A DNA stretch of 64,000 nt, from the NCBI GenBank assembly GCA_963070105.1, contig OY718804.1:124001-188000 (forward strand). Reading direction: 5' to 3'. Each line of letters starts with the position of its first letter. Position 1 is the first letter of the stretch. Below the pieces are notes generated by a model. It was not told the DNA's origin, ran no database searches, and saw nothing but the letters and a program-made list of their open reading frames with translations. Below, in pieces: positions 38,871 through 51,700 of the stretch. The translations under genes and the position numbers were made by a program. The stretch is from Litomosoides sigmodontis. Its lineage: Eukaryota; Nematoda; Chromadorea; Rhabditida; Onchocercidae.

Positions 38871-41800
38871 ATGAATTTCAAAAAAGGAAATAAAGTATTA
38901 CAAAAATTGTCAAGTGAGAAGTCAGCAAATCTTGGGCGGATCAGTGCAAGCTTATCGAGAGAGAAAGTCGAAAGGCGTTCGAGCGCGAGAGTAGCCGGAA
39001 AATTAAGTGATAAAGTGACGGCTTCCAGCGATGAGCGCTCCGGTTCCAAAGAATCCAGTTCTTTTTCCGGACTAAGCAAAGAGCATGGAAGAGAAAATGT
39101 TAGCTGTAAGAAGGCTACTGGAAAGATTTCTGTCTCTAGAGAGTTTTCAAAAGGGACTTCTGACTTTAAGAAGTATACAAAGGAGAATCATAGACGACAT
39201 GGGAAAACGGAGGAATCAGTGAAGTGTACTATGAGCTCAGGAAGTGCGGAAAGATCAGACGATGAACGAGCAGAATACGACAAAAAGGTATATTTCTGTC
39301 AAATATAAGTGCCGTGCCAGTGGCCTTCTTCGAAGTTGAAATCCAAAATCTAAAGCTGACTCAACGTATTTTCATATTTTTTTTTCAGAAAGAGCGTACT
39401 GTGGGCGAAGTCTCTGAGAAGGAAGTGCCGCAACGAAAAGCGGTAAAAGTTTTATTACTGACAGTTTTAGGTCCGATCTCTTTATATCACGTTTACATTT
39501 TTACTAGAGGTAGCAAGGGAAGAGAAAGGAGTGCATCTTAAAAGTATTCAACAAAGCAAGTCGGGAGAGTGCTTTCTTAACCGCAGTTGAAAGAAAAACC
39601 GACCGACACTTTAACGTCGTTCATCGCTAAACAACGCATGTGCACGATGCAGCAATTAGTGTTGCAAATCAACTTAAATTAATTTAACTAAAAAAGGAGT
39701 CAAGTTAAAGTTAGGATAACGTAAATGTTCAGGTAGTAACACAGAATAGCGACCAACCGGAAATCCGTGAAGAAGTTCATTAATTTGCTGAAAAAATTAG
39801 TTTCTTCAGAGACCCTACTACTACAATGATTTGTTGGATGGGGTTCCAGAAAGCCTTCAAAGTAGCGAGGAGGATTTGTCTCAAGCTGGAGCAGAAAGCT
39901 CTGTTAGTTTCCTTTCTTGTAAATCTCTGTATTGCAAAAGCAAGTATGATTTATCCTTTTGTTCAAGTTGAATGAAAATTCAAATTCAGAAGTAAAGAGA
40001 TGCAAATATTGGCCTCCGAAGGGCCAACAAAGGTGCTGCGAATTTGTAAAATGAACCATACATTCGTATACCATGAGTATGATTCGAGTCCTTTTCCGGG
40101 CATGTTGAAAAGAAATAAAGATATACTATCTTTAGAAACCTAGCGATCGCATAACTTCAGAAAGTTTAATGGAGAACAAAGTGACAGCACCAATAACGGA
40201 AAAAACGCCGGCATGTTCTTATTGATTGCGACTTTTTGTATTCCTCTTCTGTTTTTGGAAATTTCAGTAACTATGAAATTTGATTGCTTTCATGGAGATT
40301 ACATTCTGGGGGGGAGAAACCCCCACATATCATTCAAATAAGAATAAAGCGGTTCCAGCGCCCCTTCTGTTACGACGAGTTTTTGGATGGCTTGACGAGA
40401 AGTCTTATGAACTCAGCTGAATCGGAAGCTAATGAAATAGTAACTGCGACGAGGGAGTCTGAATGTTCACTGATGCAACCGCCGTCTCACACGCAAAAAA
40501 CATCCAGAGATAATAATCGCTCCATCAAAGTAGAAAATGTTGCAGAAAACGCTACGGAGGTAAGAGTTGATCCAAAGCGGAACGATTGGAGATGTTAGAT
40601 TAGATCTGATGATGGAGCGCAAAGACCGAAATATTAGGACATCGTCTGGTCACCTGCATTTGATAAACTTCGCTCGAATGCCCGAGATACTGCGAGACAA
40701 ATAACTTTAGTCTTATGATTAAGATTCAAATAATTGGGGTAATTGCGACTTACAATTTTTACTTATCGATGCGGGCTCATTGATAAGCTCATCTTTCAAA
40801 TGAGAGCGTTATTCATTGTAAGGCAATGGCTGCTCTTCCAAGGAAATAGATGAGTGTTGAAAATTTTTGAAACACTTCCATCAGACTGGTGCAATAAATT
40901 TACATGTTTCGTTTGAAATTGCTTGAATTCAGCGAAGGAAATCATTTTAGGAAAGCGAAGTGAACGTCGTTCAGGGAAGGAAAACAAAGATGTCCAACAA
41001 GTTTGTTTTGCTCAGAGGCGATCCGTCTTTCCTGAAGTCAACTGGTAAACACTCATATTTCAGGCTTTTCCACTCAACGCGAGCAATCATTTGCACCTCC
41101 TTCACTTAAACGAAAAGCATCCTCTTCCGGAGAGCACTCACTGATTTCTACTTTTTTTATCATTGACAGTGCCATCTGTAACTGTTTGGTGTGGCTAGGT
41201 CTTCAAAGGCAGAAGACACTTTATTAAATTTATTCACTAATTCTTCAACCAATGGTTGTTTGGATTTGTGAGCCTCTTATTAGTTTCTAGAAGGAAAATC
41301 AGAATTAACTTAAGTTTCAACTGCCCTTCTTCTCTATTCTAAGGCAATAAAAGGCAATGACAGGTTGCATGCATCACCAAAAAAACTTCATCGTTGTAGA
41401 TAAGAGTGCATTAAGCGCTCAGAAGCTTGTGAGTGGTGAAGATGTGACGGATTTCACATTGAAGTACATTTCTTCCAAGAAGAGTTCGGAAAGAGCAATG
41501 AAATTGGAGCACAAATTTTTATGGCAACAACAGCGACACATCTCCGATTTTTGCCGGAGTGAAGCAGCGGTTAGATGATACTTTTCCAGTGCGTTGCTTC
41601 ACCCAAATGTTCACTTCATCCCACCACATTGGTTTTTCCGGAACAGTCCGGAAACAGTGATTATTAGATGGAGCTCCGCCTCGCACAGCGTGTGGCGCGG
41701 CGATGGCTTCTTCAAAGAAATGAATGGAATCTTCCTCACAAAATTCAACTACAATTCATTCGATCTATGATGATGAATTTGCTAGTTAATTTATTAATTT

Positions 41801-43606
41801 AGAATGAGGGAAAGAATCGGTCGCGGAATGTAATCAACTTCAATGAAGGCGCTGTTCGCTTACTCCCAACAGTGACAAATGACTCTCCTCAATATATCCA
41901 TGCGTCGCAAATAAACATTCATTACGGCAATTTTATCATCGCACAGGTAGCTGCTGTCGCACAACTACGCAGTTGCCAGTATTGTAAATTAGTTAAGCCT
42001 GGAATCTCTTTGCTCTCAATGAAAGCTTTGTGGAGTTCGGATGAGAATGACGATAAGTGATTTGCGTGAGATGAATTAAAGGTAAATGAGAGTGGGAATG
42101 ACAGCATCGTACGACAGCAGACGGTTTGTCGTATGGAGAGTGTCGAAGTGATTTCTATTAGGCTATCCCTGCCATATTTACCTTGTCCTTGTACTTTTCT
42201 CTTGACCGCACTGCACTGGACGTTTCACCTCACCCCTCCACACTCCAGGATGATAAATGCTTTCTTGCTGAACGACTGACGTCGGATTGTCCCCCCCCCC
42301 CAACAGACGTCTGCTTGTCTCATTTTCATTTAGAGATTTGCTATATCTAGCAGCTTGTCCATCTCACTTCCATCGCGGACAAAGTAAAACTTGCAGTTTT
42401 TAGAGTGTACACTAAGCCATCGAAGGAAAGGAAAAGCTGTTGTTGTATTCGATCTCATAATTCTTGAAGTGATCACGGACTTTTGCAGGGCCCAACGGAG
42501 CAATCGCTGATCGACTTTTTCCGAATGCTTTGGCAATGTCACGTGTTATTAGTGATTTGTCTGGAACCACTTACTGATCCAAAGACTTGCTACCCATATT
42601 TCAGCTTTAAAAAAGAGCAAGTAGTGAAGGTCACCCGCCTCAATCCAGTACATTGATTTTCTTTCAATCAACTAAATACGTTCCATGATGTGAACAGTTG
42701 GAATTCAGGCAAGGGCAAGGATTTCTCTGGAGACCCGAGAAGTTATTCAGACAGCAGTAGCAAATTTATGTGTCTACGAAGCTGTACTTACGAACTTGGA
42801 AATCAAAGGCGGTGGTGAGTAATGAGACTGATTCTGTGCGGGAGCGGTGAATTGACTCATTCATTTCTCATGTTTGCACTGCAGAAAGCAGCTGCAGGGG
42901 AAACTAGCTCCTGCGACCCTCGGACAATTCACTTCTTCGCTTACTTACTCTAAATGTAGTGAACAAGCGATGCGTCTACATCATGCAATATGATAAGTGG
43001 ACGCACGAGAAGGCGATATCGCCGGATCCATTGGTCAAGATGATCAGAGTAATGGAAGAAATGCATGAAAAGAAGAGGGAACCAATCGTCGTTCACAGTA
43101 GCCATGGCATACGAAGGGCAGCTATTTTCGTAGTCACCTCGTTGCTGATAAGACAGGTATGGTCATGGTCTCTCCAGCACTGCATTTATCACTTTGAGTA
43201 GCATTTCGTTGAAATTCACGTTGTCATCTTTGCTTCTGTTTTCCTGTACTCAGATCGCTGAGACGAACCGTTTGTCGGTGTTGAAAGCAGCTTTGGCGGT
43301 GCGTAGACGACGTTATGGTGTTCTGCGACTCTTGGCCGACTATCGCTTGGTACTCCAGTCCGCCTTGTGTTACGCAAGGCAGCGTGATCTGATAAGAAAC
43401 GAAAAGATATTTATGGATGCTATAGACGTAAGTCATCCAGCCATCCAGAAGCCTTCCTTTCTCCACTTCACAATGGAATGGAACAGCTTTCAGTCACTGC
43501 TTTACCACAGTCAGCGTGTTCTTATCACAGTTAAGAATCAAATTTATCCCTGAGTGAAATCTTTCTGACCTGATTGCTGCAGATTTTGGAGTGTCGCTCG
43601 GTGTGA
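38871..43606 (+). CDS. Protein tyrosine phosphatase-like pseudoenzyme
   Basis: Twelve phase-consistent exons give 616 aa: 38871-39287, 39389-39442, 39810-39902, 40359-40559, 40951-41044, 41364-41569, 41803-41946, 42489-42629, 42709-42814, 42960-43156, 43254-43427, 43583-43606. Residues 1-290 are Ser/Lys/Glu-rich and likely disordered, with two related segments (RPYYYNDLLDG and RPFCYDEFLDG). The rest is a classical PTP domain: NRSRNVINFNEGAVRLLP, YIHASQI, FIIAQGPTEQSLIDFFRMLW, then a degenerate WPD loop (MQYDKWTHEK) and the P-loop VVHSSHGIRRAA. The usual HCSAGIGRTG has lost its nucleophile (Cys to Ser) and TG (to AA), and the WPD aspartate is absent; the Arg is kept. Catalysis is therefore unlikely, and the domain probably binds phosphotyrosine or a protein partner. 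Nematodes have such proteins (EGG-3, EGG-4 and EGG-5 bind the kinase MBK-2 at the oocyte-to-embryo transition). Similarity to those is a hypothesis, not shown here. Confidence 0.85.
42291..42301. repeat. Poly-C tract of 11
   Basis: Homopolymer in the intron 41947-42488 of the phosphatase-like gene. No coding effect. Confidence 0.85.
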
Positions 43607-43758
43607 TATTGCACGTCGGCTACAATCCGTCGTTGCTCTCACTGCGTGTCGCATGCATAACCTCACCAGTTCTCCGAAAACTTTGCCTTTTGCTGTGCTA
43701 ATAACTAATGATGCTCACGTCTCTCACCTCATCTTCACCTTTCCGTCACTTTAATGTT

Positions 43759-44286
43759 ATGGACTTGGGTGCGCTTTCCTACAAAATCCCGCTTTACAAG
43801 TACAAGAGTGATGTCGGTGGGAACTATCAGCTCAATTGCATAGCTACCGGCGTACCATCACAGATAACACTGCACGACAATGGTACCAATTCAGTTAGTT
43901 ATCTCTGACTTTTGTTTAACTAAAATTATATTTAACACATTCACAAAGCTAGAAGCTCTCCTATACTCTATTACTCACACACTAGTACCAATAATCATTT
44001 TGCGACATGAAGTGACTATACAGCGCTGTAACCACCGGTCACTCTCGTCGAAAGGTAGGAAGTGAACTTTTTACCACATGTCAACTCCCAATTTTAGTGG
44101 AACTTCCCTCTCTCAAGCAATCGCAACTTATTGAACTGAGCACATCCATTTCCTTACTTTTCATGATCAGGAGAAAACATTTTGAATAATGTGGTACAAC
44201 TGAAAGTTGTAGAGAAGGAAGGGGAACTGTGTGGACATATCACTGCCGATTGCTTTCTGTATTTGCTTGGTAATATGCGGGATTAA
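43759..44286 (+). CDS. Small 79-aa protein, unrecognised
   Basis: Two exons, 43759-43882 and 44171-44286, join in phase 1 (G|GA) with a GTACCA donor and a GATCAG acceptor. The product begins MDLGALSYKIPLYKYKSDVG, continues through ATGVPSQITLHDNGENI and ends CFLYLLGNMRD. Codon choice is balanced and coding-like, unlike the flanking AT-rich DNA. There is no signal peptide or membrane segment; alternating polar and hydrophobic residues suggest a small beta-rich fold. I do not recognise a family. It starts 152 bp after the phosphatase-like stop codon on the same strand; the nearest upstream AG (CACCAG at 43671) could accept a spliced leader. A shorter reading, in which its second half is spliced onto the upstream gene, is possible but less natural. 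Confidence 0.6.
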
Positions 44287-44290
44287 TTGA

Positions 44291-44296
44291 AATAAA
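44291..44296 (+). terminator. AATAAA polyadenylation signal
   Basis: A canonical AATAAA four bases after the stop codon of the 79-aa gene, fitting the 3' end of that transcript and perhaps of the whole cluster. Confidence 0.55.
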
Positions 44297-45785
44297 AGAT
44301 TCGAATTCTATCTTGTCAAATGGGCGTTTCAACAATTCGCAGCTACTAGAATCAGAATTCTTCCTTCATGCCCTTAAAAATTCAGCATTAGTTTAACGAC
44401 AGCATTAGTTTATTGCTTACATTTCCGAATACTCTACTGAATGATACATTTGGGATGTCATCCGATAGCCAAACGTGAAATATGCGGCCATTTTGCAACA
44501 GTACGATAAACTACTGCAGAAAGTGTACCTATCATCTGGAGTGCAAAAATCCTAGTAGGTGCGGTGAACTATGAAGCGATATTTCTTCAAGGAATTCAAC
44601 AATGTAGTAATGGATGGTTAGAGATTTTGAGGGTAACAACTATTAATTTAAGTTGCCCTTCTCAAGACAGTTTACTTTGGAAGATAAAAGTTAAATTGAA
44701 CCTATATTCGGAAATTTTATCCCCTAGTTTCTAAGATGAAAATTCTATACTACATTGGTTTCCTTCAAATTCAGTCTCCCGTCCTCACTTTCACAGGAAA
44801 TAATAACAAATAACAACGATGAAAAGGAATGATTACTGTAATAAAAAGACGGGTAGAACATCCCACAATGATTGTTTATCACCCATTAACAAAGGTCACA
44901 AATATACCTACAGTACCTTTAGAAAGTAAAGTCCTTACAAATAAAAGAGTTACATAATGAAATAAAAAAGAGTTTAAAAGACTGTTCTCCACAAGCGTTG
45001 ACAGAGAATGAATATGTAATGACTACTTTTATGCCTTACAGACCTGAATTCCAGATATAAATTTTTTATCTTTACTATACGATGCACTATCAACTATAAA
45101 TAGATGCACCCTGCTACTCCATTGTGAAATCTCATCGAAAATTCGTAATTTACTTTTACAGAATAATTTGATGCTATTATTACCTCAAAAAAATTACCGA
45201 AGAATTATACCTACGCATAAAATGTAACATAATTCAAAAAATGGAAATATTGGAACGATGACAATACCATCGAATCAAACAGTGATTTCAGAAACCGATC
45301 ATTAATGTTAGAAATTGATAGAAATCTCAAGAAATTTTCAAAAACTTAGTAGTGGATATTTGACACACGAAATCCTAACTTATTTATTTACAGTTGAGTA
45401 AGGAAACAAAGATAAGTTAGTTACAGACTAAAATAATCTAGCGGTAGTAATAAGACTAAACCAATCATATAGATAACAGTAGGTATGTGCATACAATCCC
45501 AGAAAAAGATAAAAATTAAGTCACTGGTAATCGCTTTATTTTTTTATAAGAGTTCTCAACCAAACTTTACAACGTGCTCAGAGGATTTTCTAATTCATCC
45601 AATGCTATTCTCCACCACGTTTCGTTCTTCCTTCAGTGCTGGCTGCAAAATTTGCAGTTTGACTACAAGACTATAAATGTAACCATTTTCACTATCACAG
45701 TGATACTTATGACCACTATCATTGGTTCTCAAATGAGAAATCTTGAAATATAACAGTATTAAAAAATAAAAATAACAGAGAACAT
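44297..45785. other. Convergent 3' intergenic region
   Basis: AT-rich 1.5 kb between the plus-strand cluster and the end of gbf-1. On the minus strand an AATAAA lies near 45535, about 250 bp beyond the gbf-1 stop, and may be its poly(A) signal. No coding sequence recognised. Confidence 0.5.
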
Positions 45786-48700
45786 TTATACCTCAGTAAG
45801 TCGAGATGATACTTCAACAACGGATCGTAGAGATGGACATACTGGGGGTGAAAATGCACTGTTTGGTGATGGAACCAAGGGTCCGCCAACAGTCATCATT
45901 GTCGGTATCGGGACTGAAGTCAACTGACTAGAGATTTGCGACGATTGTGAACCGATAAATTGGAGCTGTTGTAATTGCTGCTGTGTATAGAGTAAGTGAG
46001 GTGGCGCTACCTAGAGGTAAGAAAAATTTTAATATAAAAATGATAGCCAAAATAAAGCTACCTTTATAATAATGTTTCGGCAAAAAACTTGAAATTCCGA
46101 TTTCAATTCTCCAGCTTTCAACAATTTCTTGATTGCAATAAATTACCACAAGTAATTTGAACGGGAAGTATGATTCTAACAGCGCACAAACCCGAAATGT
46201 TTCCGACGATGACGTAGCAAACTGCGTTTCATCATTCATATTCGCCAGACCTTCAGTACTGCAACGATAATTTGGGTTATATATTTGCGTAGTTTGAGCA
46301 GATGAAAACTGGTGAGTTGACAGCTGCTCACATGCTGTTCCACCTGCACTACAGATACCAGGTACTGCATTTGCAGGTGGCGTTAACAATTGACCAGTTG
46401 TCTCAGATGCAACAAAATGTGATAGCGCGCGTGGAGAAGTACTACCGGAATGAACGATTACTTCTTCCTGTACGAAATCCGTAATTATAAGTAAAGGATT
46501 ATCATCTGCTTCCAATAAAAAAAATCAAATGAAATTTAGAAATAGAAAAAAATCATTGTCTCATATTGACACAAGATATTAGGGATGATTCACAGATGCA
46601 ATATTAAAACATTTCCGTATAGATTAAGCCACCCTTACCAGTTCTGGAATTGGAATGTCTAACGCAATCGCTGATAAATTAATACACCTCGAATTCCCAC
46701 TATTATGGACCGTATCATCAGGTTCCACTTGATCAGAATTTGACGAATATGACTGCGTGGTTAAATCGATTGGTGGAGCAATCACTACTTGTCTATCAAT
46801 ATTGAACTGCTGAGGAAGTATGGATGCAGCTTCGCCAGACTCAAAGTTAATAATCTCCGGGCTTTTGTTTTGAGGGTGGAACTTTGACGTCTCGTCCCTT
46901 ATGACAGATAAATCTAGCCTGGAAATTGTCTTTATAATTCCTTTATATATATAAAACTTTAATGAAACGATAATTTCAACAAGATTTTGGATGAATAAAT
47001 ATGAACTTAGAATAATGAAAGTACCTTCTTGGCGGGCCGGGCATCACTTCGGCAAGTAAACCTGGCAAGAATGCACCGATGCGTGTAACAGTCATGTCAT
47101 ACAAATCAGGTATAGTATTAAACATTTCAGTATTATCCATGACCAGAATCATGTTCTTTAACGATTCCGGAATTGCTTCTGACAAAAGATCACTACGATC
47201 CGCATGAAGATACTGATCCATGTAATCCAGCAAACGTAACCACAAAGATCGAAATGATGGCAATAAACTCAAAGGACTGTAAAAATTTCTTAACATCAAT
47301 TTTATAGTAAACAAAGACAGAGTTGAACGATGGTAGAATCACAAAGATAAAAAGAAATGCCCACAGTAACTTTGAACAACAATAAAAATTTCCTCGACTC
47401 TAATTCTCTTTTATTTTTGAAGTAAATTACTGAGGAAGATTTGATGCAACTTTTGTAATAATAACATGCTAAAGTTGCAGTTTCGAAATCCGAAATGGTG
47501 CTATAACTTTTAATTAGATTCCACGGCAAAATATTTAAACCAACGTTAGATGATTGAGCAAAATTTTTGAAATGAGCTGCATAACTCGTACTCGCGTCTC
47601 CTCCATTCCAATTGGATCCATAGGTGACAGGTTTTCTAGCAGTTTTTGCAGAAGAGGAAAAAGTACCTCGCCAAAACACTCTTCCCACTGCCTGCCTTTC
47701 ATCACTTGCATTTCCGGTATTAGGAAGGCTCTCTGAAAAGAAAATTAGTACTTGAAATTAAAAACGGTTAAAAAATAGTTACAACAGAATCGAGTTAAGA
47801 CAAGAGAAACTTACTACGAGAAAATTGAGCGCTTGTGTCCGCACTTGTCGCCTGCAATCGCAGCAAAGACGAGCCATACACTGCAAAAGTGGTCGCCAAC
47901 AATGGTTCCAGAGACTTGGCAAACTCGCATCAATCTGAAATGTAAGTGTATCAAATACATATCGTTCAAATAAAAAAATAACTCGGTAAACAGGGCTTAA
48001 ACCAATAAGACTGCAAAAAAAAAAAAAGTAAATATAGCTCACTTCAGCTCCACCGTCAGCCCAACTACGATATATTGCAGCACTTTTCACATGTAGTGTA
48101 TGACACAAGTCAAGTATTTGGAATGCAGCCTGTAAAAAAATACAGTTCATCTACTGAATTTTATAAAAAGGACAAAACGAGGGCTTATTTATTTTATTCT
48201 TAGAAAGGAAGCTATAGATTTACTGGTTTAAATAAAAATGATATAAAAAAAAAGTGGAGCTGACCTGGAAATTATCTACTGTAAAACTGAAAACTAACCT
48301 GCTGGTAACCTGCTGATAGCCTCTCCGGTTGAGCTTGAGAGGACAACTCTTCTTCACCTTGGTCTTTCAGAGACATGTGCCTATGGTTCATTCTGTCTAC
48401 AAATATGAATTTTAATTTGCAAAATTTTCATTACCTGCTAAAAGAACTGCCAAAATTACATAAAAGTAATCTACTTGTTCACAGCACTATATGATCTTTG
48501 TAAAATGTTTGATAAGCAGCCACCTTGTTTAGCACTACACTTTGACTTTTCGTCCTTTAAAACACTTCGTAGAAGACTTTGAGCATCACCACTTAGCGGA
48601 CCGGCAGCATATCTGAAGCAGTTGAAATTTGCTTGAAACTTTGACAAAAAAAAACCATCTCAAACAAGTAGTTGTCTTAATGCATCAAACTGTAAGGTAC

Positions 48701-51700
48701 AGAACATAATACCTTCCACCATCCAAACTAGCTTCAGTACATGACCGCAAACATTCTATACACGAGTCAAAGTTGTCCGGAGTGATATGAGCTGCATCTC
48801 GAGCCAGAAATGCTAGCGTTTCTCCCACTTTGAGAAATGCCAAAGGATCATGCCTAAAACAATATATTAAGCATTGCAGGCTTACCAATTGAAATGTTCT
48901 TTTAGAAAATTTATTAAAACAATGCACAAACCTGATGAGATTTGTACGTAGTACAACAGTACCGCGATCGAAAACACTTGAATACAGATGCTGCTTTCCA
49001 GATAGCCTAAGTTGAAGCTGCTGCTGCTGTTCAGCAAATGCTGCTGAAACGAATCCGCTTTGAGATTTTACGCGAAGCCGAAATGCTATCCAAACATGCA
49101 TAGTGTGGTGGGTGGATCTGTCATCTGATTCTCGTTTTAAGTAAATAAAGGAGCAGTCATGCAATAGCAACTACCTCATAAAAAACACACCACGTTCCAT
49201 AACGATAACTCCCTTCGTCTATTTCGCTTCCACACAATTTTTCTTCTAAACATACTACAGATAGGATACTAATTTGAGATTCGAAGTATTAACTTATAAT
49301 CAAGACAAACCATCTTTGTGATCAACATGTATCCACTCAGTGCTCGCCTCTCTTAATAGCGAAGGTGCGCTATCAATAGGTCCCGAAAGAGTGGAAAAGG
49401 AAGACACCGACCCTGAAAAACACCATTATAAGTTTTGTAAAAATGTATTCTTGAATTTAGTTTATAAGTGAATTTAGCTTATACGCAAAATTAAAGACAT
49501 AAAATAGAACGAGATGAAAAATATTACGAAAAAGCTAATTGAAATAGAGTACATACCTTGAACTGCATCAGATGTGTAACCTCTCTCAACATAGATTGTT
49601 TCATCTGCATTATCAGCTCGAGAACGGTTTAGACTTGGTTCCGTATCGCTATGTACTTGCCGATTCATGATTTGTGATTTCCTTTGATATAAAGCAGACT
49701 GGAATTCCTAAGAATTTGGAGAATGTTGTTAGTCTTTCTTACATGAGGAATGCGGCACATTAAAACCGCATTGGATAAGTTCATCCGTTACAGTTCACAT
49801 TACTAAAGTAGTACTACTATAAAAATGTCATAAATGTATCACCAACATTAAAAATTTTTTTCGAATCATGAATATTAAAAAAAATGTGTGATTAAATAAT
49901 TTACGTCAGGCTGTGTACTAGAATCTTCGGGGTAGACGCCTGCCCCTGCAGCTTCCATTAATCCAAAAAGAACTGCCCAGTGTTCACGCCGATGTACATT
50001 TGCAGCATTTGTGCGCAGTAATTCATGTAAACCATAAGCAATTTGCCGGGAAAACATAAACATGGCTGGAGGTGGCAGGTTCTAAAACAAAAGTGAGCAC
50101 TAGTTTTATACAACACATGCGTTGGTTTTCAATGACAAGTTACAACCTGATTAGCAACTTCGAGAACATGAGGAAGTCGAGAACATGCATAAAGACAAAC
50201 CAATAGAATCCCTAAAGACTGAAGCACTTCATCAGCAATATCATCTTTAAGATGGTACAAATTCCTGTTTGCAATCCTTAACAAGCCAACTACAGCTCTC
50301 TCCACAACCAACGGATTCCGACCAAAATTACTCATAAGCCATTGAAAATGCTGCTTGATTGGTGCCCATATTTGAAACAGCCGATCTTTATTTTCCAGTG
50401 CTATATTAACCATCATTTCGAGGTAAAGTACAAGTGCATCCTCTTCCTGAAAAGAATGTTCTGGTAACAGCATGTATAGAAGCGAAATTACGTTATGTAA
50501 TAAAACAATGTTCAAAGATATATTCATTATGCTTCGATTAAGTAAAAAAAATAAAAATTTTTCGGAGTGAGGAATGAAACCTATAGCAAACAATAATATC
50601 TCATTGCTTGTATGGTTTACTGAATGAAATTGAAACCAGAAACCTCAGAAATAGAAACAATGGTTAAGAAAGGAACAAAAAATCTATTCGAAGCGCTGAC
50701 CTGTTCCTTCAACTTTTTCGTCAGAGATTCACCTTTATCCATTTCAGGGTGGGCAACATTTGTAGACGTTTGAATAATTGTACTTATGAGCTCAGAAAGT
50801 GCAGAAGAAGTTAAATATTTACCATCGACAATGAGCTGTTCCGGATGACATTCAGCTACCACTTCCCGAGCTATCTGTATGACATGCATCTTTTTGTTTA
50901 AACAATTTCCAGTTTAACTTATATCCTATGTCTCGGGAACCAAAACATACTTTCTACACATTTTAAACAATTTGTAATTTGCAAAACAATAAATCTAAAT
51001 ACGAAAACATACTCTGACAAGTTTTTGCTGATCGGCAGTTGGAGTAGATTCCTTACTATCATAGTTCGAACCAAGTCCAAGCCAGCTGAGTAATCCGGAC
51101 TCGTTTCGGCTTGTTGATAACTTGCTGCAAAATTGAGACTGAGAAGTCGATTGAACTGACCTCAGCCACATTTATTGTTTAGATTACAGAACTTACGGCG
51201 GCGGTGTTCGCTGTATCGAAACCCATCCTTTACTATTTACAAAATCCTCCACTTCCGTTATTGCAGTGGGCAGTAAACGAGCATAAAACAAACGCAAAAT
51301 GCTTTCGAGCACATTTTTCCAACCCTGTAACTCTCAGCAAATATTAATTACTGATCACATACTTCACCACAACTACTATTTAATGAAGCTTCAAAACGGT
51401 ACTTAAAATGAACTATATCAAACCTCACGAAGAATATCACCATGAGCATGGACCAGCTGGAACATAGCTTTTGTCGCCATTTGTGCTTTAGTATTTTCGC
51501 CGAAAGCAACTGCAATCTGTTCTGCACTTTGATTTGAATTTTCAGCCAAAACGCCATTTTGTCGGATTTCCAAATTCCGCTCCGGATTACCTACAAATTA
51601 CAATAAGAAACTAATACTGTTGTATAACGAACTAAAATTCCCCTACCCAATATCCCGGTTTCTTTTTCTTTCAGTCCTTGAACCAATTCTTTTTCCAAAC

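Noticed and set aside
39988..40066. Possible extra exon in the phosphatase-like gene
   Set aside because: The adjoining exons already join at phase 0, and this segment only reads open in another phase.
45928..46515. 195-codon minus-strand frame within gbf-1, taken as one exon
   Set aside because: It changes frame relative to the real gbf-1 exons: the 46190-46490 part is coding, the left part is an intron plus the wrong frame of the last exon.
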